This document shows, piece by piece, positions 50,946-61,794 of a DNA stretch of 64,000 bases; position 1 is the stretch's first letter; every line of letters starts with the position of its first letter. Source of the stretch: Chondrosia reniformis (taxonomy: Eukaryota > Porifera > Demospongiae > Chondrillida > Chondrillidae); NCBI GenBank assembly GCA_947172415.1, contig OX359201.1, positions 1,426,001 through 1,490,000 on the forward strand, read 5' to 3'. The notes beneath the pieces are model-generated. The model saw only the letters and a list, made by a program, of their open reading frames with translations, was not told where the DNA came from and made no database searches. Position numbers and translations under genes: made by a program.

Positions 50946-52005
50946 ACCCTAATTGCGTAATACTATAAATGGCCGACCTTGAGTAGGTATAGGAGTGAAA
51001 TACGTTACTTCATATATTTCTGAAAATTAGAACTCTTTGAAAGATTTCTTATACACATGGATATGCACTGTGTAGTACTTGATTGTTGTTGAAGCAGTAT
51101 TTATCCACATATATTATATGGATGTCGTTTATTCGGTTAAAGTGAAATTTTGCCGATGGACGGCCAACGAAACTCCAAAGAAAAAAAGTTGGACCATACC
51201 GAACGCTACCATCCACGACGCTCAGAGGCCGGGATCGGTGGTAACGCTCTGCCGAGTTGAGCTTTGGGTGTCACTTGCGTGAGAAGAACCAGTTCTTCTC
51301 GATATGGCCGACTCATATGAATCCTTAAAGATATCAGATGCCAATCCCACATTACGTGGAACCCCCCCGAAATCCGGATTATTGGTGAGCACGTCTCTAT
51401 GGCACCAACCGATTAGGAGACAGCTTCAGAGTCTAAGCGCTACCAACCCCTATGGGAACCGCTACCACCATAGAGATGTGTCCAGGTAGGCCTACTTTAT
51501 AAGGTTTTGCGCTTCTATTTAAACAACAAAATTTCAAAAGGAAACGATTGTGGTTGGCGCAATTCCATACTTAAGAATAGGGTATTTGCGAGAAAAATGT
51601 AGTCAAATTATATCAAGTTAATTCGGGATCAGTGCATCGTTCCAAGCCATTTTAAAGGTATATGCAGTATTTGTGGTTCATCTAGAAACTGGGAAAAATG
51701 GATAGAATCCAGTAAGTGTCTTGATTGGCGGAGGAGAACTACTTTTCTGGTCCCACGTAGAAACGATTTTAGCGAGAAGTGTTCCGATATGAACGTAAAC
51801 TAGTATAACCAGCCACACTCAATCTCAATTGCTGTAATAGTATAATGGCTACCTGCCTCTATATAAAGACCTTCTGATAGCTGCGTTCTGGACTGTCCCT
51901 GCATGTTTCTAGTTGCCCCATTCATGTCAAATCATTTTAACTTGGTATACCGATAATTTCCATAAGAGTATCGCACGATATAAATGCTACACCATTAAAG
52001 GTCGT
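50946..52005 (+). mobile_element. 1.1-kb element, copy 3 (diverged flanks, conserved centre)
   Basis: It begins with 'taattgcgtaatactataaa', as in copies 1 and 2. The centre 51166-51495 matches copy 1 with essentially one 2-bp insertion (aatccttaaagat versus aatcctaagat), while the sequence on both sides differs at many positions. The small frame carries a 6-bp, in-frame insertion (Tyr-Ser after MDVV); the 2-bp insertion lies after its stop codon. Its flanking satellite units face the opposite way to those of copies 1 and 2. Confidence 0.75.
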
Positions 52006-52560
52006 ATAGTAGAAATTTAATGTACATTATAGTGCTGTAACTCTTCCAAATGAAGAGATATGAATCTGAAACTCTATGTGAGTGTTCACAGAGATGTATG
52101 AAAGGTTTTCAATGAGTTTTGCAAATTTTGATATCTACTCAAATTTGCCCTATCTCTCACCATACATTCAATTCGTATAGCAGTAATTTAAAGTACATTA
52201 AGTGCTGTAGCTCTTCCAAATAAAGAGATATGAATCTGAAACTCTATCTCTGTATTCACAGAGATGTATGAAAGGCATCCAATGAGTTTTGCAAATTTTG
52301 ATATCTACTCAAATTTGCCCTATCTCTCACCATACATTCAATTCGTATAGCAGTAATTTAAAGTACATTAAGTGCTGTAACTCTTCCAAATGAAGAGATA
52401 TGAATCTGAAACTCTATCTTAGTATTCACAGGGATGTATGAAAGGCATTCAATGAGTTTTGCAAATTTTGATATCTGCTAAAATTTGCCCTATCTCTCAC
52501 CATACGTACATTAACTTCGTATAGCAGTAATAAAAAGGACATTAATGTTACTTCTTATTG
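52006..52560 (-). repeat. diverged satellite units, inverted, right of element copy 3
   Basis: About three units of the same subfamily as 50455-50945, in the same inverted orientation, ending near 'aggacattaatgttac'. From there to about 52675 I see nothing recognisable. Confidence 0.85.
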
Positions 52561-52675
52561 GACGCACCCACTGTCCCTTTCTGCCAGTTGTCTTTGTATA
52601 ATTATGCTCTCCACGAACGCGAGGTCTAGACATCCTTTATGAATAATCATGTAATTCATTTCCCTATTTTATTCA

Positions 52676-53280
52676 TCAAGTCATAATTGTATGTAATATA
52701 ATATAATTTGTATAGCCACGAATTTGTCTATATATGTAATAAGTACTATTATAATAGAATAAGAAATAAGTATTATACTATGTTTTATACATACAGAAAA
52801 GGTTCAAAGTGATTTCCCATGTGTATAGAATTTACGTGATAGTAACTGGTTGATTAAGAGTTGCATCATGTTTTCCATAACCAGAAAGATATTTGGCAAT
52901 GTTAGCCTTTCCTATACCTGAAATACAGATATGCATGTAATAATATAGTACTATATAATTAATTGTTAACTTTTCGATCCTTTAAAGTAACTTCAAATTC
53001 CTCCTCCACGAAGACCCCCGAGTCGAAATGTCTAGAATTACCAAATTCATGCTGCTGATGCTCAAATAGTATTAATCTCAAAGTAGTAATATGTAGATTA
53101 ATCAGTCTATATAGTCAAGCAATTCTTATACAAATAATAACATTTGGTCAAATATCATGCAGGCATATACAGTATAGTATTTGCTAATAATAAAATTACA
53201 ATTGATTAAATGTGTATATCGATATTAATAATTTTACCAGAAAAAGGATTTAGTAAACCCGTTTAAAAATGCATTATATA
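52676..53280 (-). pseudogene. GTPase pseudogene fragment (5' half, gene C type)
   Basis: 52676-52925 matches gene C around the exon 3 acceptor, intron 2 and exon 2 (AKYLSGYGKHDATLNQPVTI region). Changes include GIGKANIAK-type replacement of the P-loop context (tttcctatacctg) and loss of the canonical exon 2 acceptor. 53204-53280 matches DNA just upstream of gene C (26623-26700). Exon 1 and exons 4-7 are missing here. Together with 44663-44790 it suggests a GTPase gene that was split apart. Between the two matches lies a dispersed repeat (53030-53070) shared with ELP5 intron 2 at about 58510-58570. Confidence 0.75.
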
Positions 53281-53331
53281 CATTAGACTGGACAGTTCAT
53301 TTTAGTAATTATAATACAAAGTGTTACAAGT

Positions 53332-55497
53332 TCAACATGAACATTTTGACTTTTCTACAGCCTGACTTTCAAGATTAAATGCATTTTCTGTGACCTCTGC
53401 TTCCCAATCTTGGTCTCTCTCTTGATTTTGCATTTGTTTGAACGCAATTGAAACTATTCGTGTGAGAGATAAATAATAACATTAAATTTTAAGAACACAG
53501 CCAAAATGAGTACCTAAACACGATATTCAATAGATAGGACTACATTCCTTATTTGGTATATAAAGATAGCTAATTAATATTCTAAAAAACAGCTAATCCG
53601 GTGACTTTAGCTTACCCATTTCCTCTAACAATCCGTCAAGACCTTCACCAGTGACTGCACTAACTTCTCTGAAAATAACCTTTCCCTTAGTTTCTGGTTT
53701 GTCTGTAAGGTGGTCAACAAGTGACCTCCCAGCTTCAGTGGGGACCTGTAGTAATTTTAATTAGTCAATATATTAATTAAAGCTGAAGACAAGATACTCA
53801 AATACACTGACACAGCACATGTACACACCCATATTAGATGCATACGTTATTTGGAGCCTACGTATATGCATTCCCATGTGAAATGTATAGGTTGGATTAT
53901 AATGGCACTTAGATATATTCAAATAAAAATATGACGTAATCCGATTGTCAATATAAGCCTTCATTTTCCAACCTCTCTCAAACTGAGTCTCTTGATGCTC
54001 AAAAGACAAAAGATGAGCTGTCTAAAAGAAAATATGACACAGTTAAAGAAATCCCTAATAATTATACTTTAGTTGTAAGCTCTAAAAATAGAAGGAGAGC
54101 TTAAGAGGTGTTCAAATTTAAATTAATGGAATAATGGATCACGTACACATGGTAGCAATCACGTCATTGCTATCGGTTACCTTGCATTTTGACTCTATAT
54201 CAACCTTGTTTCCAAGGAAAGCAAACGCCTTAACTTCACTCAATGGTATAGCTTCTTGGAGTTCTTCCCACCATGAAAGTACCTCATGTCCATTTCGGCT
54301 GTGAGGACTTTTAATGTTACCAAAGGTTTCCTGCACAACAATACATTAGAACAACAATCATAGTTTACTTGTCACTATGAATGTTCTAAAACACTGTCTT
54401 CGTTCTCCTATGATCTATATAGTCTATATACGTATATAGACAAAACAGCTATCTAATATATATCCAATGGAGCATTTAATTTATTACACTTGTTTGGCAA
54501 GAGGGAGGGGCTCTGTTTCACAATAGGTAGATTTTAATTGGTTCCACCCACAGTTAACTCATTGCACTCCTCAGGAGACAAGAGTGGGAGGGGTTAATCC
54601 AGAGTCAAGAGATGATTAAATTCAAGCTTTAAGACCTGTTTCAGATCATAAAAGTTGAGATCTGATGTGCTCCCTGTGACCCACCGTTTAAAAAGTACTC
54701 AACCCTTTTCAAGTAATTGTATATGCTTGTAAATACTTCCTACTTTTAAATACCACCTCATCAAATTGTCTCAATTGAACACCATTATAAAGTGGGAGAA
54801 ATGAAATGTTACAGGTAAATACTGAAATTCTAAAGATGTGAAAGTGAAACTTACATTTTCAGTAATATCATACACTATAATTACTGCATCTGCATTACGA
54901 TAGTGATTCTTTGCAATAGACCTAAACTACAGAGGAAACACACAGAGAGGCATATTTATCATATTACATGTTTCAACAGGAAGAAGATGTTATGCATAAT
55001 ATACCCTTTCACTCCCTGGTGTATCCCATAAAGATATGTTGAAATAGCGTCCATCGCAAACAATAAGAATATTCAATAAGTCTTGACTATGGGGGGGATT
55101 AAAGAATATGTATATATAACGACATACAGGTGAATAAGGTGCTATCATAGATCTGTTGTGCTATTAGAGCTCTTACGCAATGGTTGGGATCACCGTGGCC
55201 ACGCCCAAGTTATGTACTCCTTCGCCAGAAAGATACTTACCAATACAAGTCTTACCAACACCAGAATCCTAGACGTAAAATAACATCTACTAAAGATCTA
55301 TGGGTAACAATAGTAGGGTCTAGCGAATTGAAACAATATTGGTGCACAATTTACAGTAAAAGCTACTGGGGTTCGGGCCAGCCGCCTATCGTAGAGTATT
55401 CATAATAAATGTACATAATTGGGCGGTAGTGAGTACTCACTCCGATCAGGATAACCTTGAAACTCTCTGCATTTTCTCCTGTAGCAAGACCAGTCAT
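53332..55497 (-). CDS. Rab-like small GTPase D
   Basis: Seven exons, in transcript order: 55497-55441, 55268-55177, 55086-55005, 54926-54855, 54330-54181, 53745-53616, 53453-53332. They give 234 aa. Intron phases equal those of A-C. G1 is GDSGVGKTC, switch I keeps PTI, G3 is DTPGSER, G4 NKVD, G5 VSAV, and the tail ends CSC. G3 combines Pro at the Ras Ala59 position with Ser at the Gln61 position, so normal GTP hydrolysis is doubtful. The N-terminus is short (MTGLATGENAESFKVILIG). It lies 286 bp from the KIFBP stop codon, both on the minus strand, with KIFBP upstream. Confidence 0.9.
54538..54612. repeat. dispersed repeat, partner of 7655-7740
   Basis: Contains 'ctcctcaggagacaagagtg' and 'ccagagtcaagagatga'. 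It lies in an intron of GTPase D. Confidence 0.5.
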
Positions 55498-55782
55498 ATT
55501 AAAAATCGATCTTGCCAACAAAAATCGCAAACCGGAATTTAATGATCTCTTTATAACACCGGACACATGGCGACAATTAACGTCCTCACATGATATCATT
55601 ACAAATTTAGTTTGTGTATAGTATACATTGGTTATTCGTTACGTGTTAAATTTTATTTCTAACAATACACAGACTATATCTGCTTATAACAGGACAAAAT
55701 ATTTTCAAATTGCTGTAACATGACAAATTGGTGGCTCACTATTTCTTTATTATAACAATAAATATTTTAATAATAATAATAA

Positions 55783-57531
55783 CTACTTCAACAAAGCAAT
55801 TTTGTTTGGTAGCAGTTCAATCATTTCACAACAAATGTCTAGTTCACTTTGTATCTGTGGTTTTATTGCTTCATGCTTATCAGTAAATTTCACAATCCAC
55901 TGATACAGAGAGAGTGCCTTTCTAATGTTAGCCTTCTCTTCTTCGTTCCCACTGCTTACGAAACGAGTAAAGATTCTAGCCTCCCAGAGTCTTGCCATCA
56001 CAAAGGAGTATAAATAATCCTCTGGTACATCATACTCAATCTCCTTTGCTGAAAAGCTCTCCACAAATTTATGAAAATTGCTACTGGAAGACTGCAAAAG
56101 TCGGTTAATCTTGCTAATACTCTGCCTAGTGGGAGGAATCTTTTCAAGTATTGTCATTTTGAGCTCAGCAAGTTCATAGTAGGCCTCCCCCAGTTCGAAG
56201 CTAAGCTGCCGGCACATCACTAGGTAATGCTGCGGATTGAGTTGATTGTCAATATCACCCAACATGTCAATTCGTCTCTTCTGCATCTTACATTTTCGAT
56301 CCACTTCCTGCTCAAAGGATGCCAACAAACGAAACAGGGAACTGTGGTCTTGTACAATAGCAGCGTAATTGGACGCATAGCTATCCAACACAAAGAAGCT
56401 CTTTGCATGCTCAACCTTCTCTTGAGCAAAAAGAAAATAGCTACGGGCTTGCTCAAAGTTTGTTGGCGGATCTACTGCAATTCTAGCTTCCAAATCATCT
56501 ACACTTAACTGTTGGAATTTCTCCACCTGCTTTTCAACCTGAAACTCTACAAGATCCTCCATCTTAGTCTTCCCATTTGTGCTATTGTCTGGTGCAGTCT
56601 CCGTCTCTTCTTCGGCCGTCAGTTTCTTATGACTAACAGCCACAGTAAGAATGCTTATACAATACTTTATCCAACAACAGCATACATCAGCTATGGTTTG
56701 GTCATATTTCTCTTTTAGCTGTTCATCGGCAGCCATTTTATCTTGATTCGCGTCCTTCCATTTGGCCAGTACATGGTCTACAGATGCCAAGCAATGCCTA
56801 GCTTGAGCAAAGTGGTTATTGGAAATGTAGTACTGAGATAAGGTAGCACAGTGTAGGCTCCACCCTATTGCATCATACTGACCACTCTCCAGTTGCCTCT
56901 TTAGTGTAGCATGACAGTATTTGGCTCCCTTTTCGCTGTCTCCAGTGTTGGTGTACACTTGAGCCAAATAATACAGTGTGTGCGTGTGCAAGTTCTCCAT
57001 GCTGTCCCATCCCTTCTCATTGTCCCTCAACGACATTGGATCCCTCAGCACACTATCCTCCAGACTGGGAGAAGGAGGTCTGGCACGCCCCATGTAGTTT
57101 TCATAAAGAGTTTGCGCATGAAGGAGGTGCTCCAAAGCTTTATCCGGCTCACTTCTGTCCGCCCATAAGATACCTTGCTGGTTGTGGACCTGCATTAGCA
57201 CTACCACTTCATCAGGCCTCGGTTCCTTGTCTGACAACAGTTTCAAACATTCCTTCAACTGTCTTTCCCCGCTATCCTTTTCCTCGCAGTCAATGTAGTT
57301 CTTACCAAGCTGCAGGCGAAGGGAAGCAATCAGGAGGCCCCAAAGATGATCAGCCATTTTATCGAGGGCTTCAATGGAATCCAATAGCTTCACTAGTGAG
57401 TCCCTTCCCTTGTAAAGGGAATCGTACGGCTTTTCTTCCGGATCTGACGGCCATTTTGAAAGATACTCCAAGTACTGTTCGTAGGCAGGATACACCTGCT
57501 CTCGACAGAAGGCGGAAAGTTCCTCTGTCAT
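55783..57531 (-). CDS. KIFBP: KIF-binding protein (KIFBP/KBP)
   Basis: A single uninterrupted coding exon of 582 aa (human 621). Recognisable family stretches include LGKNYIDCEE, QGILWADRSEPDKALEHLLHA, HTLYYLAQVYTNTGDSEKGA, YCHATLKRQLESGQYDAIGW and, later, VVQDHSSLFRLLASFE followed by KCKMQKRRIDML. The protein is an all-helical TPR-like scaffold. Known role: it binds kinesin motor domains (KIF1 family, KIF15, KIF18A) and blocks microtubule binding, affecting axon growth and mitosis. I take ATG 57531 (MTEELSAF) as the start; codons upstream stay open only through non-ATG starts. Lack of introns contrasts with every neighbour except the gene at 60.8 kb, and could mean a retroposed origin or intron loss. 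It is head-to-head with ELP5. Confidence 0.92.
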   Translation of the reverse strand: MTEELSAFCREQVYPAYEQYLEYLSKWPSDPEEKPYDSLYKGRDSLVKLLDSIEALDKMADHLWGLLIASLRLQLGKNYIDCEEKDSGERQLKECLKLLSDKEPRPDEVVVLMQVHNQQGILWADRSEPDKALEHLLHAQTLYENYMGRARPPSPSLEDSVLRDPMSLRDNEKGWDSMENLHTHTLYYLAQVYTNTGDSEKGAKYCHATLKRQLESGQYDAIGWSLHCATLSQYYISNNHFAQARHCLASVDHVLAKWKDANQDKMAADEQLKEKYDQTIADVCCCWIKYCISILTVAVSHKKLTAEEETETAPDNSTNGKTKMEDLVEFQVEKQVEKFQQLSVDDLEARIAVDPPTNFEQARSYFLFAQEKVEHAKSFFVLDSYASNYAAIVQDHSSLFRLLASFEQEVDRKCKMQKRRIDMLGDIDNQLNPQHYLVMCRQLSFELGEAYYELAELKMTILEKIPPTRQSISKINRLLQSSSSNFHKFVESFSAKEIEYDVPEDYLYSFVMARLWEARIFTRFVSSGNEEEKANIRKALSLYQWIVKFTDKHEAIKPQIQSELDICCEMIELLPNKIALLK

Positions 57532-57873
57532 GTTGAAAGAGTACGCAGAAAATCGCAAGATGTAATCAGTGTAGCTATTACTGAGGCGATCCTTTCGAGT
57601 GTAGTCGCTCGGACCAGGAATTCTCGATATCTCTGAGACTTGTTCCCTTGCGATATCCCTCTTTTTGCAAGTCTTCTGGAAGAGGAAGAAGTTGTTGTGG
57701 AACAGATATTTCCGGTTTTGGCAAGGATATATTGCAAGAACTGTTCTGAAAGATTCTTTTTTCTACTAATAAGCGTCCATCTCTGTGCCCGTGACAAAGC
57801 TTTCCATCCATTACTTCGCGATCGACATTTTCTTCCTAGACGCGATATCTCGTAAAACGAAACGCAAAACAAA
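57532..57873. promoter_or_regulatory. probable bidirectional promoter, KIFBP / ELP5
   Basis: Only 342 bp separate the two divergent start codons. The segment is less AT-rich than other spacers and contains CpG-bearing strings such as 'cttcgcgatcgac' and 'agacgcgatatctcg'. Both transcription starts must lie here or overlap. No TATA box is obvious. This is inferred from layout. Confidence 0.55.
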
Positions 57874-60530
57874 ATGGCGTCAGGCCAGCAAAAGCTACTG
57901 CAAGATTTGCTTGATGGTACCGACAATCTACATAGCATCCTTATTCAAGGTAAACACCTCTTAGATCAAGGTTGTATTTATCTATATAACAGTCATGTAG
58001 CCGAGCTATCCCAAGCATCCTTGATAGTTATAGCGACAAGTCTTTGAATTTTAACTCTATAATATATAGTCATGCTCAACCAATTTGACAGTGTTTGTTG
58101 TATCTCATAACAGATAACGTAAATATTTGTGGGAAGTGCTTGGTAGAATGTTTTCTAAAGAACTTACTCTTGAGGTATGACCCTATATGCTATATAAGTG
58201 TATTAGTATGAATAATTAGGTAAAGTCTTTAGTAGATTATTTAACTGATGAATTTACATTTGGTAATTACCAATTCAGTTACGTTTTCATGAAACAAACG
58301 TTTTACAGTGTATATTATGTTTTTTTATCGTACCCAGGTCACACTATGTTACAGTACTTACATTTGACTCCAGTACCATCTCTTGGATAACAAAGTACTT
58401 TCAACAAAAGTTAGTTTGTGATAAGGATAAATGATTATGAAGGTATATGTAAACATATACTATCCAAATAATATACATAGAAGTTTTGTATAAGGTATTT
58501 TTTCAAAATTCCAGAACTACCAAATTCATGTTGTTGATGCTCAAATAATAATATTAATCCTAAGGTATATTTTGTACACTTTATTTACATGTTGCATATA
58601 TCTGCTTGGGGTTCTCTAAAAAGTTGTTCAATCACTATACCTCTGTGTCTGAAGTTTCATACAAGTCACATTAGTACAAAGAGTTTCCCTACATGGTATG
58701 GTATCCTTTTTGTGATCAATTTGGATGCTTAAAATGAAATTAATTGCCAAAAATGTGATGCAAGATTGTAAAAGTGTGTAAGAAATGTAAACACATAGAA
58801 GAATATATATATGTCATAATACCTGTTTGTATAAAGTTTATACTATTAGTTACATATGTATGTACATATATAAAGCATCTTTATACTAATTCGTAGTCTT
58901 AGGGTTGTTGACTTCTATTCTGATCCACTTGGTTGGAGGAAATCTTTAGAAAGTGAAGGTGAAGCTCCAACTCAATACAGTTTGGATGGACTAACTACTC
59001 TAAACATCAACAATGTCTTGTTAAAAGGACCTAAAAATTCAAAAACTGAGAAAATGGCTGTGGTGATTGACTCCATAACTCCAGTTGTTGATCGCCATGG
59101 TTTAGTTCAAACTTGTCAGCTGCTGCACAGATTGGCTAAAGAGGGTGTTCTTCTGCTGCTCTCCCACAGCGACCTTTATGAGGACCATGTGAATGTTGCC
59201 TTTGAGCACTTGGTGAAGACTGTGATCAATCTACAACCTGCTCCTGGTATCTTTGACGGGCGAGCTGATATTAGACATTTAAGAAAATCTGGTAAAGTAT
59301 TGAGAAGTGTACGTAAGTGTGGTATTCTGTACCTTATTGATTATATGGTAAAGCTACCTATTTCATTGATAGCTTTCTCTGATGTGTAGAGTGAATACTA
59401 TCAAGTTAAGGATGATTGTTGTTTTGTAATAGAGCAGTGTCTTGACAAAGTGGTTCCTGCAGAAATCAATTCTGTAAGTGCATGTCTAACGTTACATTTT
59501 AAGGGCAGATGATGTTTTACAAATATTCTAAATTAACTATACTGGAGTGTGCCTTTATTGAGTGGATTGAGGTGTCAATGTGTGAGAGGGTGGGTCTGTC
59601 TGTGATTGGGAGGGTGGGTCTGTCTGTGATTGGGAGGGTGGGCCTGTCTGTGATTGGGAGGGTGGGCCTGTCTGTGATTGGGAGGGTGGGTCTGTCTGTG
59701 ATTGGGAGGGTGGGTCTGTCTGTGATTGGGAGGGTGGGTCTGTCTGTGATTGGGAGGGTGGGTCTGTCTGTGATTGTGATTAAATAGCAATCAGTAAGTT
59801 ATTAAAAGTTTATTTTCGAGATTTTCTTCTCAAAGGATAGACAAATTGAAACGGACTTCTTAATTTTGTTAGAATACTTTGTGACCTATTATATGTAGTA
59901 TAGAACATAGTTCTGACTTGTTCCTAGCATGAGAGTTTCAGAATCGTATTAACACTCCATATCTTCAGTGTTAATTGTTTAATCTCACTCCAATTTCAGA
60001 CTTTACTGACATTTTAGTTAAGATAGATAGATGATACATCTTTTGATTCTTTGAGCATCTAAAAACACGGTTTGGCTTTATAAATCATTTGGTCGAATGT
60101 TTTGACCCTGAGCGTCTTCATCAGCAACTTAGTAGATGTACCATCTAAAAGATAAGTTCAACGCAGTTAGAAGAAATCCTTATTCTATTATAAGATAGGT
60201 AGGTAGATTTTGAAAAACCACTTTTTAATAATACATACATACATATATGTCGAAATCCCACATGCAGCTCATTGTATACATTCTATACATGATTGTTAGC
60301 CATTCTCTGTGTTGATACAGGAGGCTCCTGACCCTACAGCTAATCTCACCTTCAAGTTGTCTCTCACTGATCAGGAGAGGGAGGTGAGAGCTAACACTGA
60401 ACTTCCCTACACCAAGTCTGAGAAACAGAAGGAACACTTGCTGAATAAAGGATCTGCAAAAATATTTTACACACCTGATGAAGCAGATGATTATGACGAC
60501 AGTGATCCAGATGATGATTTAGACATTTAA
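57874..60530 (+). CDS. ELP5: Elongator complex protein 5
   Basis: Five exons (57874-57949, 58114-58174, 58897-59308, 59390-59473, 60321-60530) join in frame to 280 aa; human ELP5 is of similar length (about 300 aa). Exon 3 carries RVVDFYSDPLGWR, matching the family's HDFFRDPLNW block, and a RecA-like core strand (VVIDSITPVV). The last exon is diagnostic: DPTANLTFKLSLTDQEREVR and a C-terminal YDDSDPDDDLDI. ELP5 forms the Elp4-Elp5-Elp6 ATPase ring of Elongator, needed for cm5/mcm5 modification of wobble uridine in tRNA. Intron 4 contains a 24-bp minisatellite. The 3' exon and minisatellite have an inverted partial copy at 62.6-63.6 kb. Confidence 0.93.
59575..59785. repeat. 24-bp minisatellite in ELP5 intron 4
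   Basis: About nine units of 'gggagggtgggtctgtctgt' plus 'gatt' occur in near-perfect tandem. The reverse complement shares 'gacccaccctccc' with the array at 63005-63560. Confidence 0.95.
60035..60190. repeat. dispersed element, foldback family
   Basis: It contains 'gagcatctaaaaacac', 'gttttgaccctgagcgtctt' and 'catctaaaagataagttc'. It resembles the foldback at 25097-25289 (opposite orientation for part) and the centre of 12006-12100. It lies in ELP5 intron 4. Confidence 0.55.
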
Positions 60531-60845
60531 TACTTACATAACATTTTACAATACATACAGGGGGTATTTCTTCTACTTTTGTGTTTTGTTTATATACATT
60601 GAGTATAATGCTCTTACAATTTTAAATACGCTTCATTTACATATGTACATCAAATTATTGTAAGACCTCTTCTTATCTACTTGAAATTATGCTTATTCAG
60701 CAAACTATTCTATCTTAATTCAATTTTGGTGTAACTTATTATGTTAGATGACCCTCATGTGCATGGGATGTAGCCAAAATAGGCCACCCTTTTAATAGCA
60801 CACAATAAACTAATGATATTCACGTTATGTCAATACAAAAACAGA
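60531..60845. other. ELP5 3' UTR and spacer
   Basis: No gene. 60531-60690 is the stretch with an inverted partner at 62588-62750. The remainder holds the probable 5' UTR of the next gene. Confidence 0.5.
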
Positions 60846-61565
60846 ATGGCATTTCAGAGTAGAGGAAACTACGGAACTCTGCAGGCAGAATCTACTAATG
60901 CGGAGGTTTACCAAGTTGGTGACGTGACAGCTGGCCAGGCATCCAGGACAGAGGTGTCAGTGAGGGAAACTGGAAATAGAGTGACGATTCCTAACAATCC
61001 CTACCTCTACGCTAATTTTTTTATCGTACAAAGCCGTGCCTATTTTCCAGGTAGAGCGCTAAAGAAATATGTGTACTTTAGAGGATTGAATACCCTGTTT
61101 TGTCTCCACCTTTTCTCACTCTTGGGGTTACCATTTTTTCTAATTTGCACATTGCATAGTGCAGGGTGGTTTTTTACATTTGCAGCTCTAACTGTCGATA
61201 TCATAGCATTTCTGATATACTCTCAACATCTGTATATCAATTTTACAACTATTCCTTGGTTGTTGAAACTTCCGGTGATCCCTGAACAACGCTTAACCAA
61301 TAACCATTATGTAATTGACATTGCTACCCTTGATACTGCGTTCATAGCAGCTAGAGAAGCTGGAGTTGGAGTGAATATCACTGTTGGGGGGACAGCTAAA
61401 CTGAAGATAATGGCTTTCAACCAGAAAGGCATCAATTACATCAGGAGTGCTCACAATCGCGCGTATTTATACATCTCTTTGGCATTTACTGCAGGATTCT
61501 GGTCGCTTGCTTGGATTTTTATTCAAGGGATTAATTTGAATCACTGTGGGCACTTGCATAACTGA
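60846..61565 (+). CDS. unrecognised membrane protein, single exon
   Basis: I do not recognise this protein. From ATG 60846 (AGAATGG context, MAFQSRGNYG) it is 239 aa; an upstream in-frame ATG at 60813 would add 11 residues. From 60846, residues 1-~80 are polar. Two adjacent hydrophobic segments follow (TLFCLHLFSLLGLPFFLICT at ~84-105 and FTFAALTVDIIAFLIYS at ~110-130). A polar stretch of about 80 residues and a third segment near the end (ISLAFTAGFWSLAWIFIQG, ~213-233) complete it. This suggests a three-pass membrane protein with no signal peptide. The uninterrupted 240-codon frame and clean stop argue for a real gene. It lies inside the loop of an inverted duplication of the ELP5 3' region. 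Confidence 0.65.
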   Translation: MAFQSRGNYGTLQAESTNAEVYQVGDVTAGQASRTEVSVRETGNRVTIPNNPYLYANFFIVQSRAYFPGRALKKYVYFRGLNTLFCLHLFSLLGLPFFLICTLHSAGWFFTFAALTVDIIAFLIYSQHLYINFTTIPWLLKLPVIPEQRLTNNHYVIDIATLDTAFIAAREAGVGVNITVGGTAKLKIMAFNQKGINYIRSAHNRAYLYISLAFTAGFWSLAWIFIQGINLNHCGHLHN

Positions 61566-61794
61566 AGAACTGTATTAACATTGAGTAACTTTTTTATTCT
61601 GGAAACTGGACTATAACTGCAATTGCATGCATGTACACTCAGTCTCGTTTGCATTTCTAATGTATACTATTCTACAATTTCCTAGCATATACATATATAT
61701 ATATATTAGTATGTATTAGTTGTTTTAGAAAGACTTAGATGGAAATGCATATAGAGTGTTTAATTACAATTATATTGTTGTATCCTACTAAGTA

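Noticed and set aside
56976..57536. 186-codon plus-strand frame opposite KIFBP
   Set aside because: It is antisense to well-conserved KIFBP codons and has no homology that I recognise.
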